From Sambucus nigra (Eukaryota > Streptophyta > Magnoliopsida > Dipsacales > Adoxaceae), in assembly GCA_949130495.1 (NCBI GenBank), contig OX422219.1, forward strand, positions 269,995,111 through 270,059,110: 64,000 nt of DNA, given 5' to 3'. The first letter of the stretch is position 1. Each line of letters starts with the position of its first letter. Positions 11,310-23,522 of this stretch are shown in pieces. Made by a program: the position numbers and the translations under genes. Under the pieces are notes generated by a model. The model saw only the letters and a list, made by a program, of their open reading frames with translations. It had not been told where the DNA came from and made no database searches.

Positions 11310-11772
11310 CTTGAAAGATGTAGGAGGGTATTGGAGGTGAAAGGGAGAGAAAAATGGACTTAGGGCTGAAATTTGGGATTTTCGGGTGAAGAGAGAATGG
11401 GAGAAATTGAGAGAGTATAAGACAAATGAGGGGGAAATAAAACGGGCAGGGCATAATAACTGAGGCATGCGGTCGACCGCTGGTCTGGGACCGGTCGACC
11501 GCATTTTGATTTTAAGTCAGGATTTTGAGACAGTATGCTCGATAAAAAACAACCGGTCGACCGCGGGTATTTTACCGGTCGACCGCTCTTTAAAAAAAAC
11601 CCTTGGAGTGGAGGCAGTGGGCTTGGAATGGTTTCAGCGGTCGACCGCTGGTCTGGGACCGGTCGACCGCGACTCTGTTTTTCAATCCACCTCACTTTCT
11701 GCTAAAAGCTCAACTAAACCAACAATTCTCTCAACTCGACTACGGGACGCTCTCGGGGCGATATATATATAA
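11310..11772 (-). promoter_or_regulatory. E2 probable internal promoter, palindrome array and ORF2 leader
   Basis: In element orientation a TTATATATATAT box (11772-11761) comes first, then six palindromes (11669-11469), then a pyrimidine-rich leader ending at the donor at 11310. It lies just after the gag-pol stop. The layout is the same as in E1 (5042-5310), though the palindrome word differs. A subgenomic promoter for ORF2 is inferred from this layout. Confidence 0.6.
11469..11670 (-). repeat. Palindrome array, E2 ORF2 leader (word CGGTCGACCG)
   Basis: Six perfect 10-mers start at 11470, 11492, 11554, 11576, 11638 and 11660, giving spacings of 22, 62, 22, 62 and 22. This is the LTR pattern with a third pair added. 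Two units extend to GCGGTCGACCGC. Pair members could form an 11-bp stem, with a GGTC-TGG-GACC mini-hairpin in the loop of two of the pairs. Confidence 0.95.
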
Positions 11773-11850
11773 CCGAATGTGCATAAGCACGATTGCCTCG
11801 GAATCAATATGAAACGAGGCAATCCAAAAAAAGTAGGGACAATCCGAAAC

Positions 11851-14800
11851 CTACGTCGTGACACCCTCCGAGGGGCCCGCAAGAGGTGGATCCTCAAGAG
11901 GTATTTCAGCAAGCTCGGGATTGAACCCCTCCAAGAAAGGCTTGAGCCTCTGCCCATTCACCTTAGAAATGGTTCCGGTTCTTGGGTTTAAAATGACGAC
12001 GGCACCGTGATCGTGTACCTTTTGCACCACGAACGGTCCGTTCCACCGGGATTGCAATTTCCCGAGAAAAAGGTGGAGGCGAGAGTCATAGAGTAGGACT
12101 TTGTGGCCCACCTCCAAGTGCTTGCGCACTATCCTTCTATCATGAAAGGCCTTGGTTTTAGCCTTGAAGATACGAGAATTCTCGTATTGATCGTTCCGCA
12201 ACTCCTCAAGTTCGTTGAGTTGGAACTTACGAAGGTCACCGCCTTCGTTAATGTCAAAATTGAGCTTTTTTACAGCCCAATATGCCCGGTGCTCAAGCTC
12301 AACCGGCAAGTGACAAGCTTTCCCATAAACCAACCGGTACGGGGACATTCCGAGGTGTGTCTTATAGGCCGTCCGATACGCCCATAACGCGTCGATTAAC
12401 CTATACGACCAATCCTTAGTTAAAGGATCCACAGTCTTCTCAAGAATGCCCTTTATCTCCCTGTTTGCCAATTCTGCTTGACCATTGGTTTGTGGGTGAT
12501 AGGCGGTGGCAACCTTATGGGTTACCCCATATTGCGACATCAAGCGGCGGAATATATCGTTACAAAAGTGGACGCCTTGGTCGCTTATGAGTGCTTTGGG
12601 TGTGCCGAAGCGAGCCAAAATGTTCTCTTTGAGGAATTTCAACACCACCTTGGCGGTATTGTTCCTTGTAGGCACGACTTCAACCCATTTTGATACATAG
12701 TCGACTGCGACTAAAATGTACTCAAAATGATTGGACTTTGGGAACGGACCCATGAAGTCTATTCCCCAACAATCGAAAATTTCGATTACGAGAATAGGGG
12801 CAAGGGGCATCATGTTCCTTTTTGTTATCTTCCCAATAGATTGGCAACGGGCGCAAATTTTACATAAGGCATGCGCATCTTTAAAGATCGTTGGCCAATA
12901 GAAACCGCATTGTAAGACTTTGAGGGCGGTCTTTTGGGAAGAAAAGTGTCCCCCACATGCACCTTCGTGACAAAACAACAAGACACCTGCTATCTCATCA
13001 TTTGGGACACACTTGCGTATGATTTGATCCGGACATAGCTTGTACATGTATGGGTCATCTATGAAAAATGACCGGGCCACCATAGAAAGTCTCTCCTTGT
13101 CCTTAGCCGAAAAGTGCGGTGGGTAGGCCTCGGTGACAATGAGATTGGCGATATCAGCAAACCATGGCAACGTAGCAATGGCCATGAGTTGCTCATCCGG
13201 GAAGCACTCTCGGATTGGGATGGGGTCGATATGATCATGATCAAATGTAAGTCGGGATAAGTGATCCGCAACTACATTCTCCACCCCTTTTTTGTCTTTG
13301 ATAGAGAGGTCAAATTCTTGAAGGAGGAGAACCCAACGAATAAGCCTACTTTTCGCATCCTTCTTAGAAAGAAGGTACTTAAGTGCGGCATGGTCGGTGA
13401 AACACACAATGGGAGATCCAACCAAGTACGCCCGGAATTTGTCCAACGCGAAAACTATTGCTAGTAGCTCTTTCTCCGTGGTGGAGTAGTTCATCTGTGC
13501 ACTGTCTAGCGTGCGACTAGCATAAGAAATCACGTGTGGTTTTTTATCCCTCCTCTGACCAAGTACCGCCCCCACGGCATAATCACTCGTGTCGCACATA
13601 AGCTCGAATGGAAGGGTCCAATCGGGCGCTTGCATGATAGGGGCGGTGGTCAACATCGATTTCAATTTATCGAAAGATTCCTGGCACGAATTACTCCACA
13701 GAAACGGAGCATCTTTAGCAAGAAGAGCGCACATGGGGCGTGCGATCGAGCTAAAATCTTGAATAAAACGTCGGTAGAAACCGGCGTGACCAAGAAAGGA
13801 CCTTACATCCTTGAGGTTTTTCGGAGCGGGAAGGTTGGCTATAACTTCGGTTTTAGCTTTATCAACTTGAATACCGTCGTTAGAGACGATATGGCCCAAA
13901 ACTATCCCTCGTGTCACCATGAAGTGACACTTCTCCCAATTGAGAATAAGGTTATTCTCAATACACCTCGCTAGCACTCTTTTCAGATTGGCTAGGCAAT
14001 CATCATATGTATTACCAAAGACACTGAAGTCGTCAATGAAGACTTCTACAATGTCTTCCACCATGTCACTGAATATGCTCAGCATGCACCGTTGAAATGT
14101 TGCCGGTTCATTGCATAGACCAAACGACATTCTCCGAAAGGCAAAAGTGCCGTACGGGCAAGTGAACGTGGTCTTCTCTTGATGCTCGGGGGCTATTTCG
14201 ATTTGATTGTACCCCGAGTATCCATCAAGAAAACAGTAATACATATGTCCGGCTACCCGTTCTAGGATTTGGTCAAGAAAGGGTAATGGAAAGTGGTCTT
14301 TCCTTGTGACCGCGTTAAGCTTTCTATAATCAATGCACACGCGGTAGCCGGTAGGAATGCGTGAGGGTAAAAGGTCACCCTCCGCACTCTCGACAACAGT
14401 GACACCCGACTTCTTTGGCACAACTTGTGTCGGGCTCACCCACTCGCTATCGGAAATGGGGTAGATTATCCCCACATCCAACAATTTGATTACCTCCGCC
14501 ATCACCACCTTACTCATAATCGGGTTCAACCGTCTTTGCATTTGACGGGTGGGTTTGGCATCTTCCTCTAAATAGATGCTATGAGTGCAAATGGAGGGAT
14601 TGATCCCTTTTAAGTCGGAAATGCACAATCCTATAGCACTCTTGTGTTCTCTCAACACCCCAAGTAAGGCCTCCTCTTGACAATTGTCAAGGTTCGCCGC
14701 TATAATCACCGGAAAAGTGTTCTCACCACCTAGGAAAGCATACTTGAGCTCCTTTGGCAAGGTTTTGAGCTCGAGGCTAGGCATTGAAACACTCGACGGG

Positions 14801-17715
14801 AAAGGAAAAGAGTCGCGTGGGGGTAGTTTCTCAAAGTGGGATATCCACATCGAGTCTTCGCTAACCCCGTCGCTTTCATTATGCGTGAGGTCACTTCCAC
14901 CGTCACCATCTATGTTGTTACCATCCAACCCTTTATTCACCTCCTCAAAGTGCTCGAGGGAATCACACATGTCCATCAACTCCCCATTCAGTGAAAAACA
15001 GTTTGCATAAAGGGCATCTTCATAGCCCTTATCATTGAGGAGCAAACCGCTTTCCAGGGAGTTAGCAAGAATTGCCTCTAATGGATCTTGAAAATGGGAG
15101 AGGTCAAAACAATCTTGCACAAGTGTGTCGATACAAGCCACAGACTCAACCGCATCCTCACTCTCATTGCTAAATTGGGGTTGCTTGAGGAGGTTGAACA
15201 CATTGACCTCAACCGTCATGTTCCCAAATGAGAGTTTCATCACCCCGTTTCTGCAATTGATGTTCGCATTCACGGTGGCGAGAAATGGGCGCCCAAGAAT
15301 GATAGGGATTTGTGCACTCCCATTAGACACGGGTTGAGTGTCCAATATGATAAAATCTACCGGGTAGTAGAAAGAATCGACTTGGACAATCACGTCCTCT
15401 ACAACTCCTCTAGGTATCCTAGTCGAACGGTCGGCTAGTTGTAACGTGACAGGAGTTGATTTAATATCACCGAGCTTTAACTCGAGATATACCGAATAAG
15501 GAAGCAAGTTTACACTTGCTCCTAAATCGAGGAGGGCGCGTTCAATTCTAGTCTCCCCAATCACACATGAAATGGTGGGGCAACCCGGGTCTTTGAATTT
15601 TGGGGCTAGTTCATTGGTTATGATAGCACTAGCTTGGGCGGCCATGTATGCCTTTGAGCGCACACTTTGTCTCCTTTTGACCGTACACAAGTCTTTTATA
15701 AACTTGGCGTACTTGGGCACATGTTCAATTGCCTTTAGGAGGGGGATGTTCATGTTCACTTGCTTGAACAACTCGAGAAACCCCTCTTCGGAGGCTTTTG
15801 TGGGCTTTACCCTAAGTCGTTGAGGAAAAGGCGCTGGAATGGGACAAACTGGGCCTTTCACAACAATAGGCTCATCTCCCTCTTTGTGGATGTCATCGTC
15901 TATGTTTGCGGGACCGTGCAATGGCACGTCCTCAGTAGCAACGGCTTTGCCTTGGGATTTAGCATGAATGGGCGGCTCCGGCGATGGTCGCACAACTTTG
16001 TTGTCGACCGTTTTGCCGCTCCTAAGGGTGGCAATACCCTTAGCATGCTCAGTGTGCGACGTACTCGAGGTGGAGCCCTCATTACCCATTTGGATTTTGG
16101 GATTGGGTTGAGGTTGTGCCGGGAGAAGGGGTCTCGCTACTCCTTGGGAATTCTGAACCAACTGTGCAAGAGAGATTTGCATCTCTTGCATAGTGCGTAC
16201 CATTTGCGAGATAGACTGTTCAAGTTGTGACACTTTTTGAACAGTCGCGAATTGTTCCTCATTATGGCGCCTCTGAGGCGGTAAATACGAAGCGGGTGGT
16301 CCCGCGGGCGGGTGTTGCTGTGATTGATATGGGGGCGGTTGTTGGCATTGCGGGGGCTGACACGGGCCTTGAAAGTTCGGAGTTGGGGCTATTTGGGAGT
16401 TGGAATTATGGTCCTTCCAACTCATCAGAGGATGGGTTGTCCTCCAACAAGGATTGTAGGGAGGGTTATTGGGATCGAACGGGGCATTAGAGTATTGTTT
16501 CCGATATGCCCCTATAACATTGGCTTGCTCTTGCAACTGGCCTTTAATGCTAGGGAGTGACGGACACTCCCTCGTTTGGTGGCCAATGTTGTCACAAATA
16601 ACGCACACAACTTCCTCCACAACAGAAACCTTTTTGACGATTTCCATGAGTGGGGGTTGTTGTGTGAGTTGCATTGCGTCAATTCTACGACATAACTGGT
16701 CATACTTGGCTTGAGTATCTTGATTTTCCTGTAGGATACTCAAACCACTGGTTTGCCCACGAGGGACCGGGTTATCGCGAACAGTTCGGTCGTAAGGGTT
16801 CGATGTGTCCCATCCCCGAGATGTCTTTGAGACAAACTCGAAATGGGCCTCTACCTCCTCACTACTCAAGTCTACAAGACTACCTTGACACATTGTTTCG
16901 ACCAATTGTTTGGTCAAAGGATTAAGCCCTCCGTGAAAGATTGAAATTAATCGCATCTGATCAAAATTGTGATGCGGGCAAGACCGCTTTAAAGATTTAA
17001 AGCGTTCCCAACATTTGTCAAACGTCTCATGATCATATTGTTGAAAGTTTTGAATTTGTTTCATGAGCGCGTTTGTCTTATGTATGGGAAAGAATTCCTT
17101 TAAAAAGAGGTCCTGCAGCTGCTGCCAATTCCCCACAGAGTTGGGGGGAAGGGTAATCAACCAATCTTTCGCTTTGTCTTTAATGGAAAATGAAAATAAC
17201 TTAAGCCGCACAAGATCGGGTGTGCAATTTTGATCGGAAAAAGTGTTGCACACCTCTTCAAAGTCTCTTATGTGGCGATAAGGGTTTTCATTTTCCATCC
17301 CGTGAAAGGAAGGCAAAAGATTAATCATACCATTCCGAAAGTGGAAAGCTCCGTGGTTAAACGGGAATGTGATGCATCCGGGCACGGAGACTGTCTCCGG
17401 TCGGAGGTAATCGCCAAATGATTGGCGCACAGGGGCAGCAGCCCGCGGGGGCGCATAATTATACTCCATATGGGGATCTAAAGATCGTACCGAGGGGGGT
17501 GCACTCGGGTATTGTGATATGGACGACAAGTCTGTCTGGGATGGCGCCGTATTAAGTGAGTACCGATGTTGAGACGATTCCCCAGAGTTATTGAAGAGAT
17601 TATTTGAGCCTTCAGATGAAAATAGTGGTCTGTAGTCCCCGGCGATCCCTTGGTTCGAAGCGTTGCTCATTAGGACAGAAGACCTATCCTTCACAAACAA
17701 CACTAGCTCAAACAA
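11851..17715 (-). CDS. gag-pol: E2 Gag-Pol polyprotein, 1954 aa
   Basis: A single unbroken frame encodes the structural and enzymatic polyprotein of an Athila-lineage Ty3 element. The second Met (residue 16) may be the real start. Order by residue: Gag core about 100-300; zinc knuckle [14 protein letters not shown] about 371-384; Pro/Gln-rich linker; aspartic protease with LLDLGAS about 728-734; reverse transcriptase about 1050-1290 with FIDD about 1226-1229; RNase H from MCDTSD about 1373 to ADHLSR; integrase with a His/Cys zinc-binding part about 1583-1625; DDE core with D in GIDFMG about 1653, D in SDQG about 1712 and E in QAEL about 1748. A basic tail follows. All catalytic motifs that I can place are present. 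Gag and Pol share one frame, so no frameshift is needed. With near-identical LTRs this looks like a recently competent copy. Confidence 0.93.
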   Translation of the reverse strand: MFELVLFVKDRSSVLMSNASNQGIAGDYRPLFSSEGSNNLFNNSGESSQHRYSLNTAPSQTDLSSISQYPSAPPSVRSLDPHMEYNYAPPRAAAPVRQSFGDYLRPETVSVPGCITFPFNHGAFHFRNGMINLLPSFHGMENENPYRHIRDFEEVCNTFSDQNCTPDLVRLKLFSFSIKDKAKDWLITLPPNSVGNWQQLQDLFLKEFFPIHKTNALMKQIQNFQQYDHETFDKCWERFKSLKRSCPHHNFDQMRLISIFHGGLNPLTKQLVETMCQGSLVDLSSEEVEAHFEFVSKTSRGWDTSNPYDRTVRDNPVPRGQTSGLSILQENQDTQAKYDQLCRRIDAMQLTQQPPLMEIVKKVSVVEEVVCVICDNIGHQTRECPSLPSIKGQLQEQANVIGAYRKQYSNAPFDPNNPPYNPCWRTTHPLMSWKDHNSNSQIAPTPNFQGPCQPPQCQQPPPYQSQQHPPAGPPASYLPPQRRHNEEQFATVQKVSQLEQSISQMVRTMQEMQISLAQLVQNSQGVARPLLPAQPQPNPKIQMGNEGSTSSTSHTEHAKGIATLRSGKTVDNKVVRPSPEPPIHAKSQGKAVATEDVPLHGPANIDDDIHKEGDEPIVVKGPVCPIPAPFPQRLRVKPTKASEEGFLELFKQVNMNIPLLKAIEHVPKYAKFIKDLCTVKRRQSVRSKAYMAAQASAIITNELAPKFKDPGCPTISCVIGETRIERALLDLGASVNLLPYSVYLELKLGDIKSTPVTLQLADRSTRIPRGVVEDVIVQVDSFYYPVDFIILDTQPVSNGSAQIPIILGRPFLATVNANINCRNGVMKLSFGNMTVEVNVFNLLKQPQFSNESEDAVESVACIDTLVQDCFDLSHFQDPLEAILANSLESGLLLNDKGYEDALYANCFSLNGELMDMCDSLEHFEEVNKGLDGNNIDGDGGSDLTHNESDGVSEDSMWISHFEKLPPRDSFPFPSSVSMPSLELKTLPKELKYAFLGGENTFPVIIAANLDNCQEEALLGVLREHKSAIGLCISDLKGINPSICTHSIYLEEDAKPTRQMQRRLNPIMSKVVMAEVIKLLDVGIIYPISDSEWVSPTQVVPKKSGVTVVESAEGDLLPSRIPTGYRVCIDYRKLNAVTRKDHFPLPFLDQILERVAGHMYYCFLDGYSGYNQIEIAPEHQEKTTFTCPYGTFAFRRMSFGLCNEPATFQRCMLSIFSDMVEDIVEVFIDDFSVFGNTYDDCLANLKRVLARCIENNLILNWEKCHFMVTRGIVLGHIVSNDGIQVDKAKTEVIANLPAPKNLKDVRSFLGHAGFYRRFIQDFSSIARPMCALLAKDAPFLWSNSCQESFDKLKSMLTTAPIMQAPDWTLPFELMCDTSDYAVGAVLGQRRDKKPHVISYASRTLDSAQMNYSTTEKELLAIVFALDKFRAYLVGSPIVCFTDHAALKYLLSKKDAKSRLIRWVLLLQEFDLSIKDKKGVENVVADHLSRLTFDHDHIDPIPIRECFPDEQLMAIATLPWFADIANLIVTEAYPPHFSAKDKERLSMVARSFFIDDPYMYKLCPDQIIRKCVPNDEIAGVLLFCHEGACGGHFSSQKTALKVLQCGFYWPTIFKDAHALCKICARCQSIGKITKRNMMPLAPILVIEIFDCWGIDFMGPFPKSNHFEYILVAVDYVSKWVEVVPTRNNTAKVVLKFLKENILARFGTPKALISDQGVHFCNDIFRRLMSQYGVTHKVATAYHPQTNGQAELANREIKGILEKTVDPLTKDWSYRLIDALWAYRTAYKTHLGMSPYRLVYGKACHLPVELEHRAYWAVKKLNFDINEGGDLRKFQLNELEELRNDQYENSRIFKAKTKAFHDRRIVRKHLEVGHKVLLYDSRLHLFLGKLQSRWNGPFVVQKVHDHGAVVILNPRTGTISKVNGQRLKPFLEGFNPELAEIPLEDPPLAGPSEGVTT

Positions 17716-17772
17716 TTAAATGCAAAAGGTTTATCGACAAAGAACTAAATCAATATAGTCGTTACTAATAAT

Positions 17773-17790
17773 TCCCCGGCAACGGCGCCA
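17773..17790 (-). other. E2 primer binding site (tRNA-Asp)
   Basis: On the minus strand TGGCGCCGTTGCCGGGGA, a full match to the complement of the plant tRNA-Asp 3' end, seven bases inside the LTR edge at 17798. Confidence 0.92.
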
Positions 17791-17797
17791 AAAACTT

Positions 17798-19316
17798 TGA
17801 CTCGCTCAGAAAATTGTATAGCGCAAGTGTACGCTAATCGCGAGAGTAATAAAAGACCGGTAAGACCGGGGTCGATTTCCGCAGGGAGTTATATGAAGTA
17901 CCGAGGATATTCTTTCAGTTAAAAATCAATAAACAAGAATAAAAGATAAAAAGAAAAGATGATTTAGGTTATACGTGTTGTAACGCACCAAAGCGACCCA
18001 AGATAAATGGAACACTTCACAAAATAGAAACAGGACAAGCGAGATTTATAAACAGGATTATGAAACGATTCTTTAACAAAAGGTTAAGGAGCATTCTCCC
18101 ACCTCGGATGCTCATAACTCAACGGATTCTTCCGATTAAATCACAATAAAATGGGAATAATATATCAATATCAACAATCCTACATGAAAGATGTCAACCC
18201 AACAATATAAGATGAAGGTAACAATATATTATCGAACAAATGCGTTGATGTTGGAGTTAAGTCTTAAAATACAACCCTTACATGATAAGAGAGGATAAAA
18301 TCCTATGAAACTCCAATCTCAACCCACACACCTATTTATTGGATTTAATCATTGAACCAAGCCAAGAACTAAACTCTCCAAGGTGGGTTTATGCTCCCAA
18401 CCTAGGGAGATTAGCTACTCATGACACCAACCACATCAAAACACATCATTAAACTAATAGTAAGTGTAATAACTATAATGAGAATAAGCATTCAAGGCAC
18501 AAACACAACATTAATTGCACCACACTGTAACAAGGATCAACAAGAAACAATAGAGGAGGAAATTTACTTGCAATAAATGAAGTTGATGATGAAAATGACA
18601 AGCAAATTATCTAGCCCTAGGAGAGAGAGAGAAGCCAACAAAAATCCCTTTTATCTATTTCTTTTCACACGAATTTAATCAGATCTTTTACAAGAATAAA
18701 CCACCACAAATATATACTAAGTGGAAGAAAACCACAAAACAAGGGTGGTAAGGCCAAACCAAAACTGCGGGGGTTTTGCAGAAAATGAAGTACCGGTCGA
18801 CCGCTGGTCAGTGACCGGTCGACCGCTTATCAAGGAGAGGGCACACTGTCTCATTTCGAAGGCAAAAGGCAAAACACCGGTCGACCGCTTATCTTGGACC
18901 GATCGACCGCTCCTGCAAACATCAGCACTCTCCCCTCTTTTGATACACAACAAAGGGGCTCGGGAAAATGCCCATAACTTAGTCATCGTGAACCGAATTG
19001 ACAAACCGTCAGGGGCTACGCGAAGTTGGCAAGAAGAACTACAACATCCGTGAAGGGTTCGGGCACAAAGCTCGAATGTAGGAATGACAGAATTACCCCT
19101 GAAGTTGCGTAAAGCACTGAACGTTCCCGGATGACGCGCACTTGCACCGTTTAGCATTCCAATCCCTAAAAAAGCTCAAATAAACCTCGCAAAGCATATA
19201 TATATGGAAACCAAGGGTTATACAGTACAAGAGCTTAAATACGTGAAATAACGGTCGCAAGTGTGCGTGCATGCATAATTAACGGGCGCAAGATATACAA
19301 TATTTGCGACTAATCA
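17798..19316 (-). repeat. E2 5' LTR (right copy)
   Basis: 1519 bp, equal in length to the left copy. Its palindrome array is at 18794-18909 with the same 22-62-22 spacing. The last unit has one G-to-A change (CGATCGACCG). Confidence 0.92.
18792..18909 (-). repeat. Palindrome array, E2 right LTR
   Basis: Units start at 18794, 18816, 18878 and 18900 (22, 62, 22). Three are perfect and one carries a single transition. Confidence 0.92.
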
Positions 19317-20577
19317 GTACACTAACTAACCATTAATTGTGCTTACAATTCGTTTTGTATTGTGTAATTCTTGTTTTGTAGGTTGAAATGGCCCAACTAA
19401 AAAAATACAAATATACTAGGTGCTTGCCCACTGGGGGCGTTGAGGGGTTCCGCTGCGATCAGGAGCGTGATTGGTACCGCGTCCACTTTCACACATCCGA
19501 GCGTCCACTTGGGTATCATTTTGCGTGGACCATTGAGCATATACCGCGGGAGGCGAATGTTCTTCTGCGCCATCAGGGATGGGAGCCCTTTCTCGCTACC
19601 AACGGGTGCATCAACGAAGAGCTGGTCCGTATTTTCTATGCGACATTGGTAGAGGTAAAGGGGGATGGGCCGACTACCTATGAGGCGATGGTCCGTGGGG
19701 TGAGGATACCTTTCAGCATTTCTGATTTGGCTGACTACATGGGTGTGCCAAACCCCGAGGACTCGATCACTTTTATGGATGGGACCATCTTCGACCATGG
19801 GACATTGATAGAGGCCCTTGCACCGGGCGAGGCATGGAAAAAGGGTGCTTTTCGCTCGGCTGCAATGGAGGACTTACCGAGGTTACTGCACTACATTAAT
19901 GTCCAATCTTTTATGGTGACGAACAACCGGTCAGAGGTTCGTCACAAGCATGCTGCATTGATTTACACGCTGATTAATGGTTTGGGCAATATCAGCTTGC
20001 CCAGTATCTTTTTGGATATGATGTGCTCGACGGCTAAAGAGATAGCCTGGAGGTTTTCCCTTCCCTTTCCTGCCCTCATTACGAGGATATGTTTATCGCA
20101 TGGTTGCCCTGAGTTTGACGCTGACCCTAAGCACGAGCCACTCGGGCTTCTCACCAAGGACAATATTTCAAAGATGCTTAAGCACGATTGGGGGCAACCG
20201 TGAAGCAAAAGACAGAGGGCGAAAGTGGCTGATGAGCCAGACGATGAGTAGGATGAGATTCGGGAGATGGAGACTGGTGAGTGTTCTCACGCGCCACCCA
20301 CAGATTACGATGCCCGCTTTGAGGCATTCCAGGACGTGCAGGACCAGCGCTGGGAGGAGACACTACATGGGAGTCCCGCCTGGACCAGATGCAGGCCGAG
20401 CAGTGGTAGCAGTGGGCACAACAGCAGGCCCAGCAGGAGCAGTTTCAGGCTGAGCAGCGGCAGGAGTGGACCCTGCAGAGGCAGGCTAGAGCGCATCACA
20501 GACATGAGTACAGGATGATGCAGCAGATGATGAGAGATCTTTATTTGCAGCGACATGATTCCGATGCAGCGCTACCT

Positions 20578-23472
20578 TGTAATACCCCGCATTTTTATCG
20601 ATATTTATTTATGGGATTAATTAAATTAAATGTGAATTAATTGAGAATTAATCCGGATAAAATACTAACGATATGTGAGTTGGTATTTGATTATATTATG
20701 TGCATATGGAAATATATGAATATTGAAAATATTGAAATTGTCGTGAGATTGAAATACGGCAATTTGGAAATTTTGTTGGGACGCGCGTGATAGTCGCGTC
20801 AGGAATATAATTATTTAAATTAAAAAGTGAATTTTATTTTTATCAACCGTATGGTCATTTTGAGTGTGCCAACGAGTCCGAAAGGGTCGAAATAGTCAGA
20901 AAACACTAGCCGGGGGTTTAGTTTGGGTCCCGGGGCATTATTGGGCCATATCGACAACTTAAAAGGGTATTTTGGTAATTTTGAAAATTGGGGATTTATG
21001 ACCAACGAATTTTGGGAGTTTAATATTAGGATATTAATGACCCACTAACCCATTACCAGCAATTAAGTGATTAGAGGGCAACAGGAGTTAGAGGAGGAAG
21101 TTAGAAAAGTTTCCAAAGAGAAAACCTTAACCTCCATCTTCAACCTTCAACCTTGGGAGAGAAAGAGATAGGGCAACCTTCATCAATTCAACACCAAATT
21201 CAGAGAATAATCCAAGGCAAGTGGTTTAATTACGTTAATTTCAAGCGAATGCTTCTTCCATGCTTAGAAATTTATATATTTGCATTGTATTGGGAGATTT
21301 ATAAAAAACCCCATGAAATTGGAGTTATAAATTCAGATTTGATATAGGTTTGCATGTAGATTTGTTATTGGGTGATTGGACTAAAAGAAATACTACTTTT
21401 TATGTTACAAAAAAATGGATTTATTTATGGAAATTGAAGACTTTAAATTTCTAGGGTTCATGTTCTTAAGGTTTGGGAAAAATTGGGGAGTTATGATAAT
21501 TATATGATGTTTAGGAAGATTTGGCCCTATATAAATGTTAATTTATGACCTACGAATGTTTATTGTGGATTAGAAACCTTAAAATACTGTTGGGACAATT
21601 TTTTATGGGATTAGAGGTGAAGAAAATAGAGAAAAATGAGATAGGAAAATTCTGGACTCGAAACTGGCATCTCGTTAGAAGACCTGCCCAGGTCGTTCGA
21701 ACGAGCTTCTAACGAGGTGACAGTTTGACTTCTAACGAGTTGGATGTTCGTTCGATGCCTTTCGTTCGAACGAGATCTCGTTAAATGCCCACTTCGTTCG
21801 AACGAACTCTCGTTCGAACGACCTCGTTCGAACGAGACTTCTAACGAGTTGACAAATTGGCCTTTTTGGCCTGATTTGATTTCTAATGTCCCGTAACCTG
21901 GTTTATTTGTAGAGATAACATTCCCTTGATGACTAATTGATATAGTTGGGATATTTGGGATATATTGAGGAGTAAAACATAGAAGTGTGATTTGAACCAA
22001 ATGAAAATTGTGGATTAAGACGTGAGTGACTAATTACGATGTGAGAATAATTGACGATTTAAATGTTAGTATTAACCGGGGATATGTGAATTTCGTAACA
22101 TTATAAGTTGGTATCAGAATGGGAATTATACCATTAATAAATTATGGTAATTACTAGGATGTGTGCATGCTTAGTATATGTATATGATTTTATGTGTATG
22201 ACATACCTACCATACTTGCTATCACGGGAGGTTTACGTTCGCTTAGGGCCATCTAATCTTTGTGTGCCCAGATTTAGATTGGTACCTCGAGGACATAGGT
22301 CAGAGAAGGACTTATTGGGAAGTTAATAAGACTTCTGATCGTGGGAGCGTAGGTATGTGCGTGACCCTTGTGATGTGACTGTGTTCGCCTCCATTGATTG
22401 TGATTGTTGTTATCTGAGAACGATTCCTGAGAGATTCGGAATGCGTGATCCTTATGTACGTGATGTACCGGGATGGATAGCAGAGTATGTGTGCACCGTA
22501 GCTTAGTCTTGGGGTGCTTGTATTGTATATTTATGATGTGAATGATATACGATTAAATGAACAGACTTGTCATGTTTAATTATGAGAATAATTTATAGTA
22601 ACTCCTTAAGAAGATAAATAAGGGGATGACCTCCAGTAAATTGTATTGCTAATAAGTGAGAATCCGAGTTTAAGTAAAGCCCTCTATTTAATTGATAACG
22701 TTAGAATGTATAATGGAAATCGAGTAGAAAGGTTAGAACTTATGTCGGTTTAGTTAGATATGAGAATCACTTGAATGGGTACGGTACGTTAGGAGTGCCC
22801 AATTAGTCGAGAGGTGAGTATTTCATGTGAGAGCACGTCCTAACATGTATTTTGCATTCATTGTTTTAATGTTATTAAAGCACTTTCTGTTTTTAAAATA
22901 CTCTCCACTTTCGGGCTCTGACCCGTTTGCTTTCAAATCTATTTTTGTAAAAACCTTTTTAGGTGCCCAGCCACAAGGACACCATGCATAGGATTTCCAT
23001 TCAGGTGATGAGCTGTAGCTGTTGTGGAAGTTACAGGGCCTTGCTAGTAGACGCTTCTTTTGTCTTGACTCCATATTCAGTTTTAATATTTGTAGGGCAT
23101 GTCGCCCATTTCCTTTAGAGACAATTTATATTTCAGTTATTCAGACTTGGGTTTGTAATTAATTCAGGATGCAGACTTGTTTCATTTATTTCCATATTGG
23201 GATTGTTGTGAGGAGTTTTCCTCCGGTCTTATTATTTGTTGGTTACTTTATTGAGAATTTATGGTGTATGATGATGTTATTCTTTTACATTTCATTTATC
23301 GCATGTTAATCAGATTTAATTTAAAATTTGACAACTTACTTTTTAAATACTAGGTGGTTAGTAATCATTAAAATGTTTTCGACAGTGATGCTATTAACTG
23401 AACCAACTTGGCATTTTGTATTAATTTAATAAAGGAGTAGCTACCCGGTATTTAATTAGTCGGGGTGTCACA
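20578..23472 (+). mobile_element. Solo LTR A (Ty3/gypsy, possibly Tekay-like chromovirus)
   Basis: A 2895-bp LTR with ends TGTAATACCCCG and CGGGGTGTCACA, flanked by a perfect duplication TACCT (20573-20577 and 23473-23477), with no internal region. It therefore arose by LTR-LTR recombination after insertion into E1 ORF2. A strong TATATAAATG box lies at 21528. Family assignment rests only on the termini and length. It is similar along its length to solo LTR B. Confidence 0.88.
21671..21849 (+). repeat. Palindrome array, solo LTR A (word GTTCGAAC)
   Basis: About ten units centred on TTCGAA or on the half-variants TTAGAA and TTCTAA. Centres run 21677.5, 21698.5, 21709.5, 21732.5, 21753.5, 21767.5 and onward. 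Early spacings are 21, 11, 23 and 21; later ones are 12-16. The array starts about 145 bp after the TATA box, at LTR offset about 1097. Confidence 0.85.
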
Positions 23473-23522
23473 TACCTCCTCATTTTCAGGACCCCTCTGA
23501 TCCTAGTGGTTCTGGCCACTAG

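Larger units (their letters stand above)
5733..19316 (-). mobile_element. E2: apparently autonomous Athila-lineage Ty3/gypsy retrotransposon
   Basis: Two 1519-bp LTRs (5733-7251 and 17798-19316) are flanked by a perfect duplication GTACA (5728-5732 and 19317-19321). On the minus strand the order is LTR, tRNA-Asp primer site, unbroken gag-pol, promoter/array/leader, intron, ORF2, non-coding 3' region with an (AT)40 run, polypurine tract, LTR. By eye the LTRs differ at only about a dozen positions (roughly 0.8%), so the insertion is young. Gag-pol is open throughout, whereas ORF2 has a frameshift and an in-frame stop. It lies inside the ORF2 leader intron of E1. Confidence 0.93.
5311..19381 (+). 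other. E1 ORF2 leader intron, now split by E2
   Basis: Donor GTATAA at 5311 and acceptor TTGTTTTGTAG ending at 19381, six bases before the ORF2 ATG. Removing E2 and one duplication leaves about 482 bp, close to the 519-bp equivalent in E2. E2 therefore landed inside this intron. Confidence 0.6.
19388..23522 (+). pseudogene. E1 ORF2, putative plant transposon protein, broken and split by solo LTR A
   Basis: The ATG at 19388 follows a splice acceptor (TTTTGTAG at 19374-19381). The first 271 codons (to 20203) are open and carry the domain shared with E2 (EALAPGE, FRSAAMEDLPRLLHY, MVTNNRSEVRHKHA). A TGA after WGQP ends it. The same frame goes on with SKRQR, a further TAG, a frameshift near 20370 and a Gln-rich coiled coil with another TAG. 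Solo LTR A sits at 20578-23472. After it the frame resumes (PPHFQ) and ends at the TAG at 23520-23522. The tail aligns with the E2 tail. Function is unknown; the N-terminal domain is the best preserved part. Confidence 0.7.

Noticed and set aside
11469..11670. Regularly spaced palindromic repeats as a CRISPR array
   Set aside because: Units are 10-12 bp, spacing alternates 22 and 62, there are no cas genes, and the setting is plant LTR elements.
12103..17421. Many plus-strand frames of 60-156 codons
   Set aside because: All lie opposite the E2 gag-pol and show no independent motif.
6652..19157. 146-codon minus-strand frame found twice in E2 LTRs, and its plus-strand 110-codon shadow
   Set aside because: Present twice only because the LTRs are duplicates; it spans the palindrome array and lacks recognisable features.
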